Translations under genes and position numbers: made by a program
NCBI GenBank assembly: GCA_036340635.1
Contig: JAYYYF010000030.1
Location: 1 to 45,241 of the forward strand
Direction: 5' to 3'
From: GCA-002728855 sp036340635
GTDB taxonomy: Bacteria > Bacteroidota > Bacteroidia > Flavobacteriales > Flavobacteriaceae
DNA length: 45,241 nt
In this document: positions 33,503-41,167 of the stretch, piece by piece
Numbering within the stretch: position 1 is the first letter of the stretch
How the letters are laid out: each line of letters starts with the position of its first letter
Notes under the pieces: generated by a model
Told to the model about the DNA's origin: nothing
Seen by the model: the letters and a program-made list of their open reading frames with translations, nothing else
Database searches by the model: none

Positions 33503-34132
33503 TTAAGATATTTTTTTTACAGACTGGTTTCTTTTTAACTCGTTATAAAAGTTTGCAGAAGTTATTCCAAATAAAGGCATCAACCAAATGAGCCCAATAA
33601 AGAGTGTGAAAATAGAAAGGATTGCTAAACCACTATATATTAATCCTAAAAGGAACAGTTTTGTACGGAATCCTTGAGTCAATTCACTGCTCTTTTTTAA
33701 TGCATTAATGATACTAATCTCTGGTTCTTCTGCCAAAACATATAACGACATTGAATAAATAAGGGAGATTATTATTCCAGGAATAATAAAGAGTATAAAA
33801 CCACCTATAATCATAAGAACTAATACAAAAACTAACCCAAGTGTTTTCAGATAATCATCATAAGGTTTAAATATTTGATTAAAAGAAAATTCCTTTCCAT
33901 TAACTATAGCTAGAGAATAAATAATAATACCAACAGACATTGGAGCTGTCAAGGCGAAGTACATCACATCAAATAGACCTGCTTGAAAAAGCCCAAATCC
34001 TAGATAAAGTTTTAAAAAGTCACCGGAAACCTGTGCTATAATAGCATAGAAAAAAAATGTGGGTATTACATCACTCCACTTTCCCGAAAGAATTTCAACT
34101 GAATCTTTTATCAAGTCTATATTGCTTCTCAC
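33503..34132 (-). CDS. Polytopic membrane protein of unknown function
   Basis: A 209-aa membrane protein with about five or six hydrophobic segments: around residues 20-40, 50-75, 92-125 and 155-195. Its general look (a KDSVEILSGKWSD N-terminus, LVLMIIGGFILFIIPGIIISLIYSM, then AEEPEISIINALKKSSELTQG) is that of the DUF975/YciC-like group, in which a helix pair flanks a cytoplasmic loop with KKSSELTQGFRxKLF. The start is GTG at 34132. No function can be assigned. It lies 50 bases before galE on the same strand. Confidence 0.65.
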   Translation of the reverse strand: MRSNIDLIKDSVEILSGKWSDVIPTFFFYAIIAQVSGDFLKLYLGFGLFQAGLFDVMYFALTAPMSVGIIIYSLAIVNGKEFSFNQIFKPYDDYLKTLGLVFVLVLMIIGGFILFIIPGIIISLIYSMSLYVLAEEPEISIINALKKSSELTQGFRTKLFLLGLIYSGLAILSIFTLFIGLIWLMPLFGITSANFYNELKRNQSVKKIS

Positions 34133-34165
34133 TGTAAATTATTCTGGCAAATAAAAGTATGATTT

Positions 34166-34405
34166 TTATTTAAACTTAACTCTAAATAACTTGTTTCTGG
34201 ATTTAAAACCTTTTATCAATTCCACTGAACTTGATTTAACACCAAGATAATTTGATAGTAATTCATTTGCAGATTTATTTGCTTTACCTTTATTTGCAGG
34301 AGAAGTTACCCATATCTTAATTCTTCCAAATAAATCCTCTGAAATTCTCTTCATTTTAGAATTCGGAACAACTTTAATTTCAAATATTTTTTCTTTGTCA
34401 TTCAA
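34166..34405 (-). CDS. DUF167/YggU-family protein
   Basis: A 79-aa protein of the DUF167 (UPF0235, YggU) family. Recognisable parts are IKVVPNSKMKRISED at the N-terminus and IKIWVTSPANKGKANKSANELLSNYLGVKSSSVELIKGFKSRNK-like core elements, where the conserved PAxxGKANxxxxxxLA pattern is kept. The biochemical role of the family is not established. It overlaps the lipoprotein gene upstream by eight bases, indicating translational coupling within this compact minus-strand group. Confidence 0.85.
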   Translation of the reverse strand: MNDKEKIFEIKVVPNSKMKRISEDLFGRIKIWVTSPANKGKANKSANELLSNYLGVKSSSVELIKGFKSRNKLFRVKFK

Positions 34406-34919
34406 TCGGAGTAGTTGGAATTAATGATTTGATTTTATAATTTCCATTATCATTTTTTTTTAAAACATAAGATGTTTCCCTATTAATTTCTCCCATTATT
34501 GAACCATCCTTTAAAAACCTTGTATAATTCATTTTAAAAGAAACAATATTTTCATCAAGGGTTTTAGATTCCCAATTATTAATGATAGAGTATCCATAAT
34601 TATCCGATTCTAATTTTTTAAAAGTCTTAATTAAAAAATCCTTAACCCTTTCTTTATTACCAAGAATAACAAGGGAATCTTGATAGCGAATTGTGATAGG
34701 AGGTTCGTAAATTTGGTCAACAATTTTACTTACATCACCATCACTCCAAGCTTTAACATAGTCATTCATTAAAGCTTCAATTTCATCCTCACTATGTGTG
34801 CTAGAAAAAACTATTTGCTTGCAAGAGGCTATAATACTTAATATAACTAAGAAAATGAAGAGAAAATTTAAAGATGGTAAAAAAAAATGTTTTGTTAAAT
34901 TCATTTTTTTTACTTCCAT
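34398..34919 (-). CDS. Lipoprotein with SnoaL/NTF2-like domain
   Basis: A lipoprotein of about 173 aa. The signal region is long and hydrophobic (FLFIFLVILSIIASC), with the lipid-modified Cys before KQIVFSS. The mature part resembles the NTF2/SnoaL cone fold: EDEIEALMNDYVKAWSDGDVSKIVDQIY, a typical first helix of DUF4440-like proteins, followed by strands ending IMGEINRETSYVLKK and YKIKSLIP. The open frame begins at 34937, overlapping the DUF2752 gene. ATG at 34919, just after that gene's stop, or ATG at 34904 is likelier. The role is unknown; such domains usually bind a small molecule or simply scaffold. Confidence 0.65.
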   Translation of the reverse strand: MEVKKMNLTKHFFLPSLNFLFIFLVILSIIASCKQIVFSSTHSEDEIEALMNDYVKAWSDGDVSKIVDQIYEPPITIRYQDSLVILGNKERVKDFLIKTFKKLESDNYGYSIINNWESKTLDENIVSFKMNYTRFLKDGSIMGEINRETSYVLKKNDNGNYKIKSLIPTTPIE

Positions 34920-34921
34920 AT

Positions 34922-35314
34922 CTAACAGTTGTAACATAACAAATTTCTAATTAACCAATAGGCTAAAATAAGTGCTAGAATAATATAAATTGCTGTTTTT
35001 CCAAAAAGAAACTTTCTAATTGATAGTAATTTTTCTGATTGAAAATTTATATTGTCTAAAAAGAAACCTGTTAAAAGATATGGTATAGAAAATACTAACA
35101 ATAGGTTTTGAGAAATTGCTAAATGAAATTCAAAGTTCAAAAGATGATGAATGGCTCTTTGTGAACCACAGCCAGGACATTTATAACCAGTAAAGCTAAG
35201 AAACGGACACTTAGGAAAAAAAGAGTAGTCAACTGGGTTGTAGAATTTATATAAGAACGCAAGAAATATTAACAAAAATAGGATTAATACTCTTTTAAAT
35301 GAAATTGCTTGCAC
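34922..35314 (-). CDS. DUF2752 membrane protein
   Basis: A 130-aa protein with three hydrophobic segments (about residues 8-22, 60-80 and 103-124) and the DUF2752 signature: CPFLSFTGYKCPGCGSQRAIHHLL, with Cys pairs and the RAxHHLL helix, around residues 35-60. The cysteines may bind metal or form disulfides; the function of DUF2752 is unknown. The start is GTG at 35314. It is 9 bases downstream of the CD225 gene, a pairing that recurs in Bacteroidota and suggests that the two small membrane proteins work together. Confidence 0.85.
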   Translation of the reverse strand: MQAISFKRVLILFLLIFLAFLYKFYNPVDYSFFPKCPFLSFTGYKCPGCGSQRAIHHLLNFEFHLAISQNLLLVFSIPYLLTGFFLDNINFQSEKLLSIRKFLFGKTAIYIILALILAYWLIRNLLCYNC

Positions 35315-35323
35315 AAATTATCT

Positions 35324-35611
35324 TCAAGAAAAGACTGCAATTCCAGCAACCATCAAAATGAGATATAAAAGCCAAAATACTAATGCCGGGAAAAAAGACC
35401 ACATAACCCAAATTTTTGCGTTTTTTGATGCTCTCTCTGAAGCCTCAATATTCCCTGCATAAAAATGGGATTCAACTTTAGACGAATTGACAATTGCAAC
35501 AACACCAAAAGGTAAACAACAAAAAAGAGTCACCAGAATTGATTCAACTAGCCATGTTTTTGGAGGCTTTCCAGTATTATCAATTGCACTTTTAGTTACT
35601 TGATTTTCCAT
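35324..35611 (-). CDS. CD225/dispanin-family membrane protein
   Basis: A 95-aa protein with two membrane segments. The CD225 core is clear: WLVESILVTLFCCLPFGVVAIVNSSKV, then GNIEASERASKNAKIWVMWS, then the second helix. This family includes the vertebrate IFITM proteins that alter membrane curvature and block viral fusion; in bacteria its role is not known. The first helix has the paired Cys followed by LPFG that is typical of the family. It heads a run of small minus-strand membrane and lipoprotein genes and is divergent from the deacylase gene. Confidence 0.88.
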   Translation of the reverse strand: MENQVTKSAIDNTGKPPKTWLVESILVTLFCCLPFGVVAIVNSSKVESHFYAGNIEASERASKNAKIWVMWSFFPALVFWLLYLILMVAGIAVFS

Positions 35612-35733
35612 AATATATTTTTAAAATTTATCTTGTCGTAGAAATGATCTCTGATCTCGAAGATAAGCAATTATTTCAAGATACTTATTTGAGAAATATA
35701 TTCTTAATTTGAGAAGAATTCTTAAATTTAATT

Positions 35734-37392
35734 ATTATAAAATTTATCACAATCAAAAATATTACTGCACTTTTTTCATTTCTATTAATTTTCTTTTCAT
35801 GTTCTCCTCCTGAAATCCCAAAATGTGAAATACTCATAAAAAATGGGGTGATATACGATGGAAGCGGAAAGAAATCTTATGATGGCATTGTTGCCATTGA
35901 CTCAGATAAAATAGTTTATGTAGGACCTTCAAAACAATTTGAAGCAGATAGTATTATTGATATAAAAGGTATGGCAATTGCTCCAGGATTTGTTAACATG
36001 TTAAGCTGGGGCTATAACTCCTTATTAAAAGATGGCAGATCATTAAGTGATATACTTCAGGGCGTTACACTTGAAGTCTTTGGTGAAGGTAGTTCCCCTG
36101 GACCAAGAGGAAGTAAATCAAACGACAACTATATTTCATTTAAGGATGCAATGGAAAAACTTGAGAAAAAAGGAGTTTCAACAAATATAGCTTCATATTT
36201 GGGAGCAGCATCAGTCCGAATACAAGTTATGGGCTATAAAAATCAAAAAGCAAGTAATGAAGAGTTAAATAAAATGGGGGAAATTGTAGATGAAGCTATG
36301 CGAGATGGTGCCATTGGAATTGGATCATCTCTTATTTATGCTCCAGGTGATTACGCTGATACTGAAGAGCTTATAGCGCTTTGTAAGGTAGCTGCAAAAT
36401 ATGGGGGTAGGTATATTTCTCATATGAGAAATGAAGACAGTGAAATCATAGCTGCTTTAGATGAATTTATGAAAATAGCCAAAGATGCAAATATTCCATC
36501 AGAAATATATCATCTAAAAGCTTCAAGAAAGCCAAATTGGCATTTATTAGACAGTGTTATCAACCGTGTTGAAAAAGCTAGAGCAGAAGGGTATAAAATA
36601 ACTGCAGATATGTATACCTATAGAGCCAGTTCAACTGGACTTACAGGAGTTATACCTACTTGGGTTCAAGAAGGAGGTCATCGTGCATGGATTAATCGTA
36701 TGAAAAAGCCTGAGGTTAGAGAAAGATTATTTAAAGATATTCGTAAAGAACTAGATCAACAACCTCCTGAGGGAATATTAATGGTTGGGTTTAATAAAGC
36801 TTCGATGTCAAGAAAGTATCTTGGGAAAACAGTTGCAGAAGCTGCAAAAATGAGAAATCAGAACCCTGAAGAAGCAATAGTTGACATGATTATTGAAGAT
36901 GACAATAGAATTCAATGTATTTACTTTAGCATGTCGGAGGAAAATATCAGAAAAAAAATACAAATCCCATGGGTATCTTTTTGTTCAGACGCTGGGTCAT
37001 ATTCTGATATATCTAAAGAATTTAGAACCCATCCTAGAGCATTTGGCAGTTTTGCACGTGTAATTGGTAAATACAGCCGTGATGAAGGATTGATCTCTTT
37101 AGAAGAAGCTGTTAGAAGGTTAAGTGGCTTTCCTGCTGAAAATCTAGGTATCTTAAATAGGGGGTTGCTAAAAGAGGGGTATTTTGCTGACATTGTAATT
37201 TTTGATCCTCAGAAGGTTCAAGACCATGCAACATTCGATGAACCACTTAAATATGCAACTGGAGTAGTACACGTTTTTGTTAATGGAGAACAGGTCGTTA
37301 AAAACGGGGATCATCTAGGAGTTTTTCCTGGCATATTTGTTAAAGGGCATGGTGCTAACCAGGAGGAACTAACAGATCAAAAGGTTAATTAA
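35734..37392 (+). CDS. D-aminoacylase-like amidohydrolase lipoprotein with altered metal site, non-ATG start
   Basis: An amidohydrolase-superfamily protein of the N-acyl-D-amino-acid deacylase branch, about 552 aa. GTG at 35848 is the first common start codon, but the frame is open from 35713 and encodes a lipoprotein signal ending SFLLIFFSC before SPPEIPKCEILIKNG, the first strand of the family fold. No ATG, GTG or TTG precedes it, so ATT (35731 or 35734) or ATA (35737) is needed. The usual PGFxDxHxH metal motif reads APGFVNMLSWG, and the nearby Cys ligand region reads GVTLEVFGEG. His residues in YISHMRNED and IYHLKAS and an Asp in CSDAGS remain. It probably acts on a periplasmic peptide or acylated compound, if active. 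Confidence 0.8.
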   Translation: MIKFITIKNITALFSFLLIFFSCSPPEIPKCEILIKNGVIYDGSGKKSYDGIVAIDSDKIVYVGPSKQFEADSIIDIKGMAIAPGFVNMLSWGYNSLLKDGRSLSDILQGVTLEVFGEGSSPGPRGSKSNDNYISFKDAMEKLEKKGVSTNIASYLGAASVRIQVMGYKNQKASNEELNKMGEIVDEAMRDGAIGIGSSLIYAPGDYADTEELIALCKVAAKYGGRYISHMRNEDSEIIAALDEFMKIAKDANIPSEIYHLKASRKPNWHLLDSVINRVEKARAEGYKITADMYTYRASSTGLTGVIPTWVQEGGHRAWINRMKKPEVRERLFKDIRKELDQQPPEGILMVGFNKASMSRKYLGKTVAEAAKMRNQNPEEAIVDMIIEDDNRIQCIYFSMSEENIRKKIQIPWVSFCSDAGSYSDISKEFRTHPRAFGSFARVIGKYSRDEGLISLEEAVRRLSGFPAENLGILNRGLLKEGYFADIVIFDPQKVQDHATFDEPLKYATGVVHVFVNGEQVVKNGDHLGVFPGIFVKGHGANQEELTDQKVN

Positions 37393-37451
37393 ACGTTTCC
37401 TGTTTTTTCTCCTTTACTCACCCTGCTTGCATCCCTTCAACTCGACAATAG

Positions 37452-37655
37452 TTATCTTTTAAACAAATAAAATGCCAGTGAAATTAATACACTAATGATG
37501 ATACATGTGCCAAGTGGAAAATAGAAACTAAAATTTTCACTCTTATACGAAAAGTCTAAGGGGTTATTATATGTAAAGTCAAGGTTTTCTATAAACCATA
37601 AAAAACCACCTGCTAAAATTAGTACTGACCCAATTAACAAAAGCGCCTTTGACAT
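37452..37655 (-). CDS. DUF2905 small membrane protein
   Basis: A 67-aa protein with two membrane helices (about residues 4-22 and 46-64) separated by a short loop. The second part, SENFSFYFPLGTCIIISVLISLAFYLFKR, and the LLLIGSVLILAGGFLWF beginning match the DUF2905 family, whose members keep the same FYFPLxTxIxxSxxLS pattern. Its function is unknown. It lies 59 bases downstream of the convergent deacylase and 19 bases after the upstream secreted-protein gene on its own strand. Confidence 0.82.
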   Translation of the reverse strand: MSKALLLIGSVLILAGGFLWFIENLDFTYNNPLDFSYKSENFSFYFPLGTCIIISVLISLAFYLFKR

Positions 37656-37674
37656 AGGAAATTTGATTGATTTT

Positions 37675-38709
37675 TTATAATTCTGGACGTTCAGTTACGA
37701 CATTAGATTTAAATCTTTTCTCTAAATTTTTAGTTTTAAGATCAAAATTTTTTGTCAACCTTTTTAACCCTTTACTCTCATTTGCTTTTGAGAGCTTTTT
37801 ATAAACATTTTCCCAGTCTCTAAGAATAAAATGTGCGTAAGCTAAATTAAAATATAATTCTCCTATTATTTTATCTCCTATTCTAGCTTTTCTTTTCTTT
37901 GGAACATATTCGAGTATTGCTTTGTTCCATATATCTATACAGTTAAGAACACCTAATTCTATTTCAGGTGTTAAATTACTTCCATCATACTTTTCAAGAG
38001 TAGAGGAAAACTGGTTAAAAGCTTTATTTAGATCTGAATAATCATGCTTTTTACCCTTTCCACGAGCAATTGGCTGAGATGTTTTTTTTACAGGATAACC
38101 AAAATCACTATTGATTGAGCTAATAAAACTACTTATAGAGGTGCTATAAAGAGCATGATATGCTCTAGTAGCATCAGATAAAGCATTAGCTTTCCTAGCT
38201 GCTATGGCAGCAGCATAAGTACTATATCGTTGAGAAGTAAATTTTTGATTGCGATTAATACCATCTTTAGAAGACAAAATTCTGTCGTTCAAAACATCTT
38301 TGATAAACATACTAATGTTAATAGTGGATTCAACAATATATATGCCACCTACTTTATCTACATATGTGCTGTCATTGATTTTTTCTTTATAATTAACTTT
38401 TTGAACAGAATTTATAGACGAGGCGTTATTAATTGAAAATTTAATTAACAAATCTGCTTCACTTAAAGAAGATGCTCTTTCATATCCGTCTATTGAAATT
38501 ATTCTTTCAGGCATAATATTATTCAAGGTACTGACTCGTGTAGAATAATTATTTACCTGGGAATGATATGTTTTAACATTGCTGGGGAGAGGAAATTCAG
38601 GAGGTTGAATATACTTAAAAGTAACCTTTTTTGTGTTGGGTCTTTGTCCATAGAATGGACTTGATAAAAACAAAACAAAGGTTATAATTAAAAAAGAATA
38701 TCTAACCAT
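37675..38709 (-). CDS. Secreted protein of unknown function with helical C-terminus
   Basis: The open frame extends to 38784, but that start lies inside the upstream lipoprotein gene. ATG at 38709 gives 344 aa with a proper signal peptide (VRYSFLIITFVLFLSSPFYGQ) and leaves a four-base gap. The first half has strands such as KVTFKYIQPPEFPLPSNVKTY and a domain resembling DUF4136-like outer-membrane-associated folds (EADLLIKFSIN, GGIYIVESTINISMFIKD). The second half is helical, with an IGELYFNLAYAHFILRDWENVYKKLSKA segment that looks like one or two TPR units. No function was recognised. Confidence 0.7.
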   Translation of the reverse strand: MVRYSFLIITFVLFLSSPFYGQRPNTKKVTFKYIQPPEFPLPSNVKTYHSQVNNYSTRVSTLNNIMPERIISIDGYERASSLSEADLLIKFSINNASSINSVQKVNYKEKINDSTYVDKVGGIYIVESTINISMFIKDVLNDRILSSKDGINRNQKFTSQRYSTYAAAIAARKANALSDATRAYHALYSTSISSFISSINSDFGYPVKKTSQPIARGKGKKHDYSDLNKAFNQFSSTLEKYDGSNLTPEIELGVLNCIDIWNKAILEYVPKKRKARIGDKIIGELYFNLAYAHFILRDWENVYKKLSKANESKGLKRLTKNFDLKTKNLEKRFKSNVVTERPEL

Positions 38710-38713
38710 AGCG

Positions 38714-39283
38714 TCACAATTTAGTAATAATTTCTGAAAAATTTTCTCTTGGGATTTTAAAAATAAATCTTGTCCCATAATCATAATCTGTCATTGGCCC
38801 TTGAGCCCTGAAAACAACTATTATCTCATTGTTTTCTTTCAACAATTGCATAAATTTTTTGTTGTGTTTTTTGTGTGCATGAAGAATGACTCTGCTCTTC
38901 GAATAAGTCTCTGGATATATACTCCCATTAAGAGTATGAAGCTTGCCAATAGAATCTTTTACTCTTACAAAAAAAGGCAATTCATTCTTGCCTTCAATTT
39001 TAAACGGATCTTTACTTGGCCCTTTGAATAATTCAAACCAAACATTTTCTTTATCAAAAGATAAAGTAGCTCTAGCAGGTTGATCAGCAGCAACTCTATC
39101 TGAATAATTCCCTTTGAAATATGTTGAGTGGGTTATATAATTACTCTCAGTAGGATTCCCCGATTCATCAACGTATTTTTTTAGGAGATACTCTGAAATA
39201 ATTGTTGGTTTCTCAGACTTCTTTTTTTTAGGCGATTCATCACAGGCAAGCAAAAGAAATATGACAAATAATATCCTTTTCAT
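38714..39283 (-). CDS. Lipoprotein of unknown function
   Basis: A 189-aa lipoprotein: the signal RILFVIFLLLAC ends with Cys14 and is followed by the charged DESPKKKKSEK. The mature domain is beta-rich: YITHSTYFKGNYSDRVAADQPARATLSFDKENVWFEL, then PFFVRVKDSIGK and RFIFKIPRENF. It ends four bases before the likely start of the downstream secreted protein, so the two are probably co-expressed. I recognised no family. The lipid anchor suggests attachment to the inner leaflet of the outer membrane or export to the surface. Confidence 0.7.
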   Translation of the reverse strand: MKRILFVIFLLLACDESPKKKKSEKPTIISEYLLKKYVDESGNPTESNYITHSTYFKGNYSDRVAADQPARATLSFDKENVWFELFKGPSKDPFKIEGKNELPFFVRVKDSIGKLHTLNGSIYPETYSKSRVILHAHKKHNKKFMQLLKENNEIIVVFRAQGPMTDYDYGTRFIFKIPRENFSEIITKL

Positions 39284-39306
39284 CTTAATATAAAAATTAT
39301 TATAGT

Positions 39307-39438
39307 TTAGTTACCCCTTCCTGTCTTTCTTATACCTTGAGATTTAGCTTTATTAGATCTAATTTTCTTAGACCCTTTTCCACTGTTTTTATTTGTCTGT
39401 TTTGGATCTAATCGGTTTCCAAAAAATTTTGAACTCAT
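39307..39438 (-). CDS. Small, very basic conserved-type protein (43 aa)
   Basis: A 43-codon frame starting at ATG (39436-39438, read on the minus strand) and ending TAA (39307-39309). The product begins MSSKFFGNRLDPK and ends SQGIRKTGRGN, with Lys, Arg, Ser and Asn in between and almost no hydrophobic residues, so the pI is very high. A short FFGN start and a GIRKTGRG-type tail look like a small protein family I have seen in Flavobacteriia, possibly binding RNA or the ribosome; that recollection needs a search. It fills the gap between two lipoprotein genes. Confidence 0.6.
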   Translation of the reverse strand: MSSKFFGNRLDPKQTNKNSGKGSKKIRSNKAKSQGIRKTGRGN

Positions 39439-39462
39439 CTTGTTTAATTTTAAATTAATTTT

Positions 39463-39966
39463 TTAATCTTCAATAAAGGCTTTATTATATTCCGTTGGGT
39501 CAAAAGCATTGTACATTTCAACTATCTTTTCTCCATCCCATTTCCAATAGCCATATCCTCTTATTTTTAATTCCACGCCTGTTTTTTTTGAAACTCCTGA
39601 CCAATCATACCATGTATTGGTATAAACGGAACCATTATTATAATACATAGTAGTTATATAAACATTCGAATGGTTGATGTTATTATAGTAATCATGGCCA
39701 CTTAAAAAACCTGTCATCATCTCAGACGCAGTCATCTTTGCATCATTGACATAAACAATCGCATCTTCAGAAAAATAATTACTTACACCAGACATATCTT
39801 TATTGACATATGCTCGCATAAATTCTCTAGCTATTCTTGTTTTATTATCATTCTCAACAATAATGCCTGACATTGGAGAATCATCCTTAGGCGAAGAGGT
39901 GTCCTTGGATTCATTGTTACAAGCAAAAAGAGTAAAAACCAAGAAGGTAATCAACATTTTTTTCAT
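39463..39966 (-). CDS. Lipoprotein with SnoaL/NTF2-like domain
   Basis: A 167-aa lipoprotein with signal MLITFLVFTLFAC (Cys16) followed by NNESKD. The mature domain has an NTF2-like order: helix RIAREFMRAYVNKDMSGVSNYFSEDAIVYVNDAKM, then HSNVYITTMYYNNGSVYTNTWYDWSG and a final GYGYWKWDGEKIVEMYNAFDP. This aromatic strand pattern is typical of SnoaL-like/DUF4440 proteins in flavobacteria. The function is unknown. It is divergent in sequence from, but of the same fold as, the lipoprotein at 34398-34919. It lies 26 bases after dpaL on the same strand. Confidence 0.72.
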   Translation of the reverse strand: MKKMLITFLVFTLFACNNESKDTSSPKDDSPMSGIIVENDNKTRIAREFMRAYVNKDMSGVSNYFSEDAIVYVNDAKMTASEMMTGFLSGHDYYNNINHSNVYITTMYYNNGSVYTNTWYDWSGVSKKTGVELKIRGYGYWKWDGEKIVEMYNAFDPTEYNKAFIED

Positions 39967-39992
39967 ATCATTTTTTCATAAAGGTAATGAAA

Positions 39993-41105
39993 TTACTTGC
40001 TTATTAATGATTTAAAACTTTCTCTATCTGTATCACCCTCGGTGTTAAAAACTAATATTCTAGATTTTGAATCTAATCCAATATGATTTCTCAAATTTTC
40101 AAAAGATTTGTCTTCCAAGCATTTTATCATTCCTGCCAAACCTGCAGCGCCTGATTCTCCAGAAATAATTCTAGGATCCCCTTTATCCGAATAATAAAGA
40201 CTCTTCACTGCCTTTTTTACATATTGATCTGATATATTAATGCATGCATCACATCCGCTTTTAATAATCTTCCAAGCAATTTTTGATGGAATCCCACAAT
40301 TTAACCCCGCCATTATAGTCTTAAGATTGCCCGTTGGAGACTTTCGACATCCATTAATAAATGATTCTAAAACTCCCGAAGATTCAGTAGGTTCAACCAA
40401 GACAATCTTTGGTCTTTTAGCTCCATATCTATTTAAATAATACCAAATGCCAGAAGCTGCCCAACTCCCAACACCACACTGAAAAAAAACAATGTCTACA
40501 CTTGACCTATTTTTAATGTTGATATTGCCTTCTAATTCTTTAAAATGAGTCAAATAACCTGACATAATATGTGCTGGTATTTCTTCATAACCATCCCAAG
40601 AGGTATCTTGGACGAGCTTCCAATTCATTTTATTACTCATATGTTGTGCATATTCACATGTTTCTTCATAGTTGAGATCTGTTTTTTTAACCTCTGATGC
40701 TATAGTTGATATACTTTTTATTCTCTGATCTGAAGTTTCTTTCGGAACATAAATTATAGATCTCTTATTATGTTTAAGACAAGACCAGGCAACTGCCATT
40801 CCATGATTCCCATCTGTAGCGGTACAAAATGTTGTTATTTTAGGGTCTTCAGATAGAATCTTATGAATTGCATAAGAAGTTCCCAATGATTTGAATGCAT
40901 TTAACCCAAATCTCTTAGATTCATCCTTAAGATATATTTTATTAACACCTAGTTTTTGTGCAAGTACATTTAATCTAACAAGAGGGGTTTTAGAATAATC
41001 ATTCAATGTAGTGTGATAATTTAAAGCATGATCATTATTAAGAATAATATGAGTTCGGTCATAAGGCAACTTATTTGTAGGGTAATTGATAAAAAAATCT
41101 TCCAT
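39993..41105 (-). CDS. dpaL: Diaminopropionate ammonia-lyase
   Basis: A PLP enzyme of the threonine-synthase-like fold II (YgeX/DpaL) that splits 2,3-diaminopropionate, and often D/L-serine, to pyruvate and ammonia. It has 370 aa. The PLP lysine is Lys72 in RFGLNAFKSLGTSYAI, the family signature. Further motifs are TATDGNHGMAVAWSC, VQDTSWDGYEEIPAHIMSGY and FFQCGVGSWAASG, then AGLNCGIPS and SGESGAAGLAGM for the phosphate and metal side. DpaL reactions release 2-aminoacrylate, which RidA (13085-13477) would quench, although the genes are far apart. A palindromic divergent promoter separates it from dinB. Confidence 0.92.
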   Translation of the reverse strand: MEDFFINYPTNKLPYDRTHIILNNDHALNYHTTLNDYSKTPLVRLNVLAQKLGVNKIYLKDESKRFGLNAFKSLGTSYAIHKILSEDPKITTFCTATDGNHGMAVAWSCLKHNKRSIIYVPKETSDQRIKSISTIASEVKKTDLNYEETCEYAQHMSNKMNWKLVQDTSWDGYEEIPAHIMSGYLTHFKELEGNINIKNRSSVDIVFFQCGVGSWAASGIWYYLNRYGAKRPKIVLVEPTESSGVLESFINGCRKSPTGNLKTIMAGLNCGIPSKIAWKIIKSGCDACINISDQYVKKAVKSLYYSDKGDPRIISGESGAAGLAGMIKCLEDKSFENLRNHIGLDSKSRILVFNTEGDTDRESFKSLISK

Positions 41106-41124
41106 TATATATAGTAAGGAACAT

Positions 41125-41132
41125 CAAATTTA
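41125..41132 (-). promoter_or_regulatory. Predicted dpaL -7 element (TAAATTTG on the minus strand)
   Basis: TAAATTTG on the minus strand is an exact TAnnTTTG match, 20 bases before the dpaL ATG. It forms the left half of a perfect 16-base palindrome with the -7 element of the divergent dinB gene. Confidence 0.5.
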
Positions 41133-41140
41133 TAAATTTG
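41133..41140 (+). promoter_or_regulatory. Predicted dinB-like gene -7 element (TAAATTTG)
   Basis: An exact TAnnTTTG match on the plus strand, 27 bases before the ATG at 41168. It is immediately adjacent to, and the mirror image of, the dpaL element, so the two polymerases would compete for overlapping DNA. Confidence 0.5.
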
Positions 41141-41167
41141 TTCTTGTTTTAAATTAGAAGTAAAATT

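Noticed and set aside
38714..38784. Upstream extension of the secreted-protein gene to 38784
   Set aside because: It would overlap the lipoprotein gene by about 70 bases and place a polar stretch before a clear signal peptide that starts at 38709.
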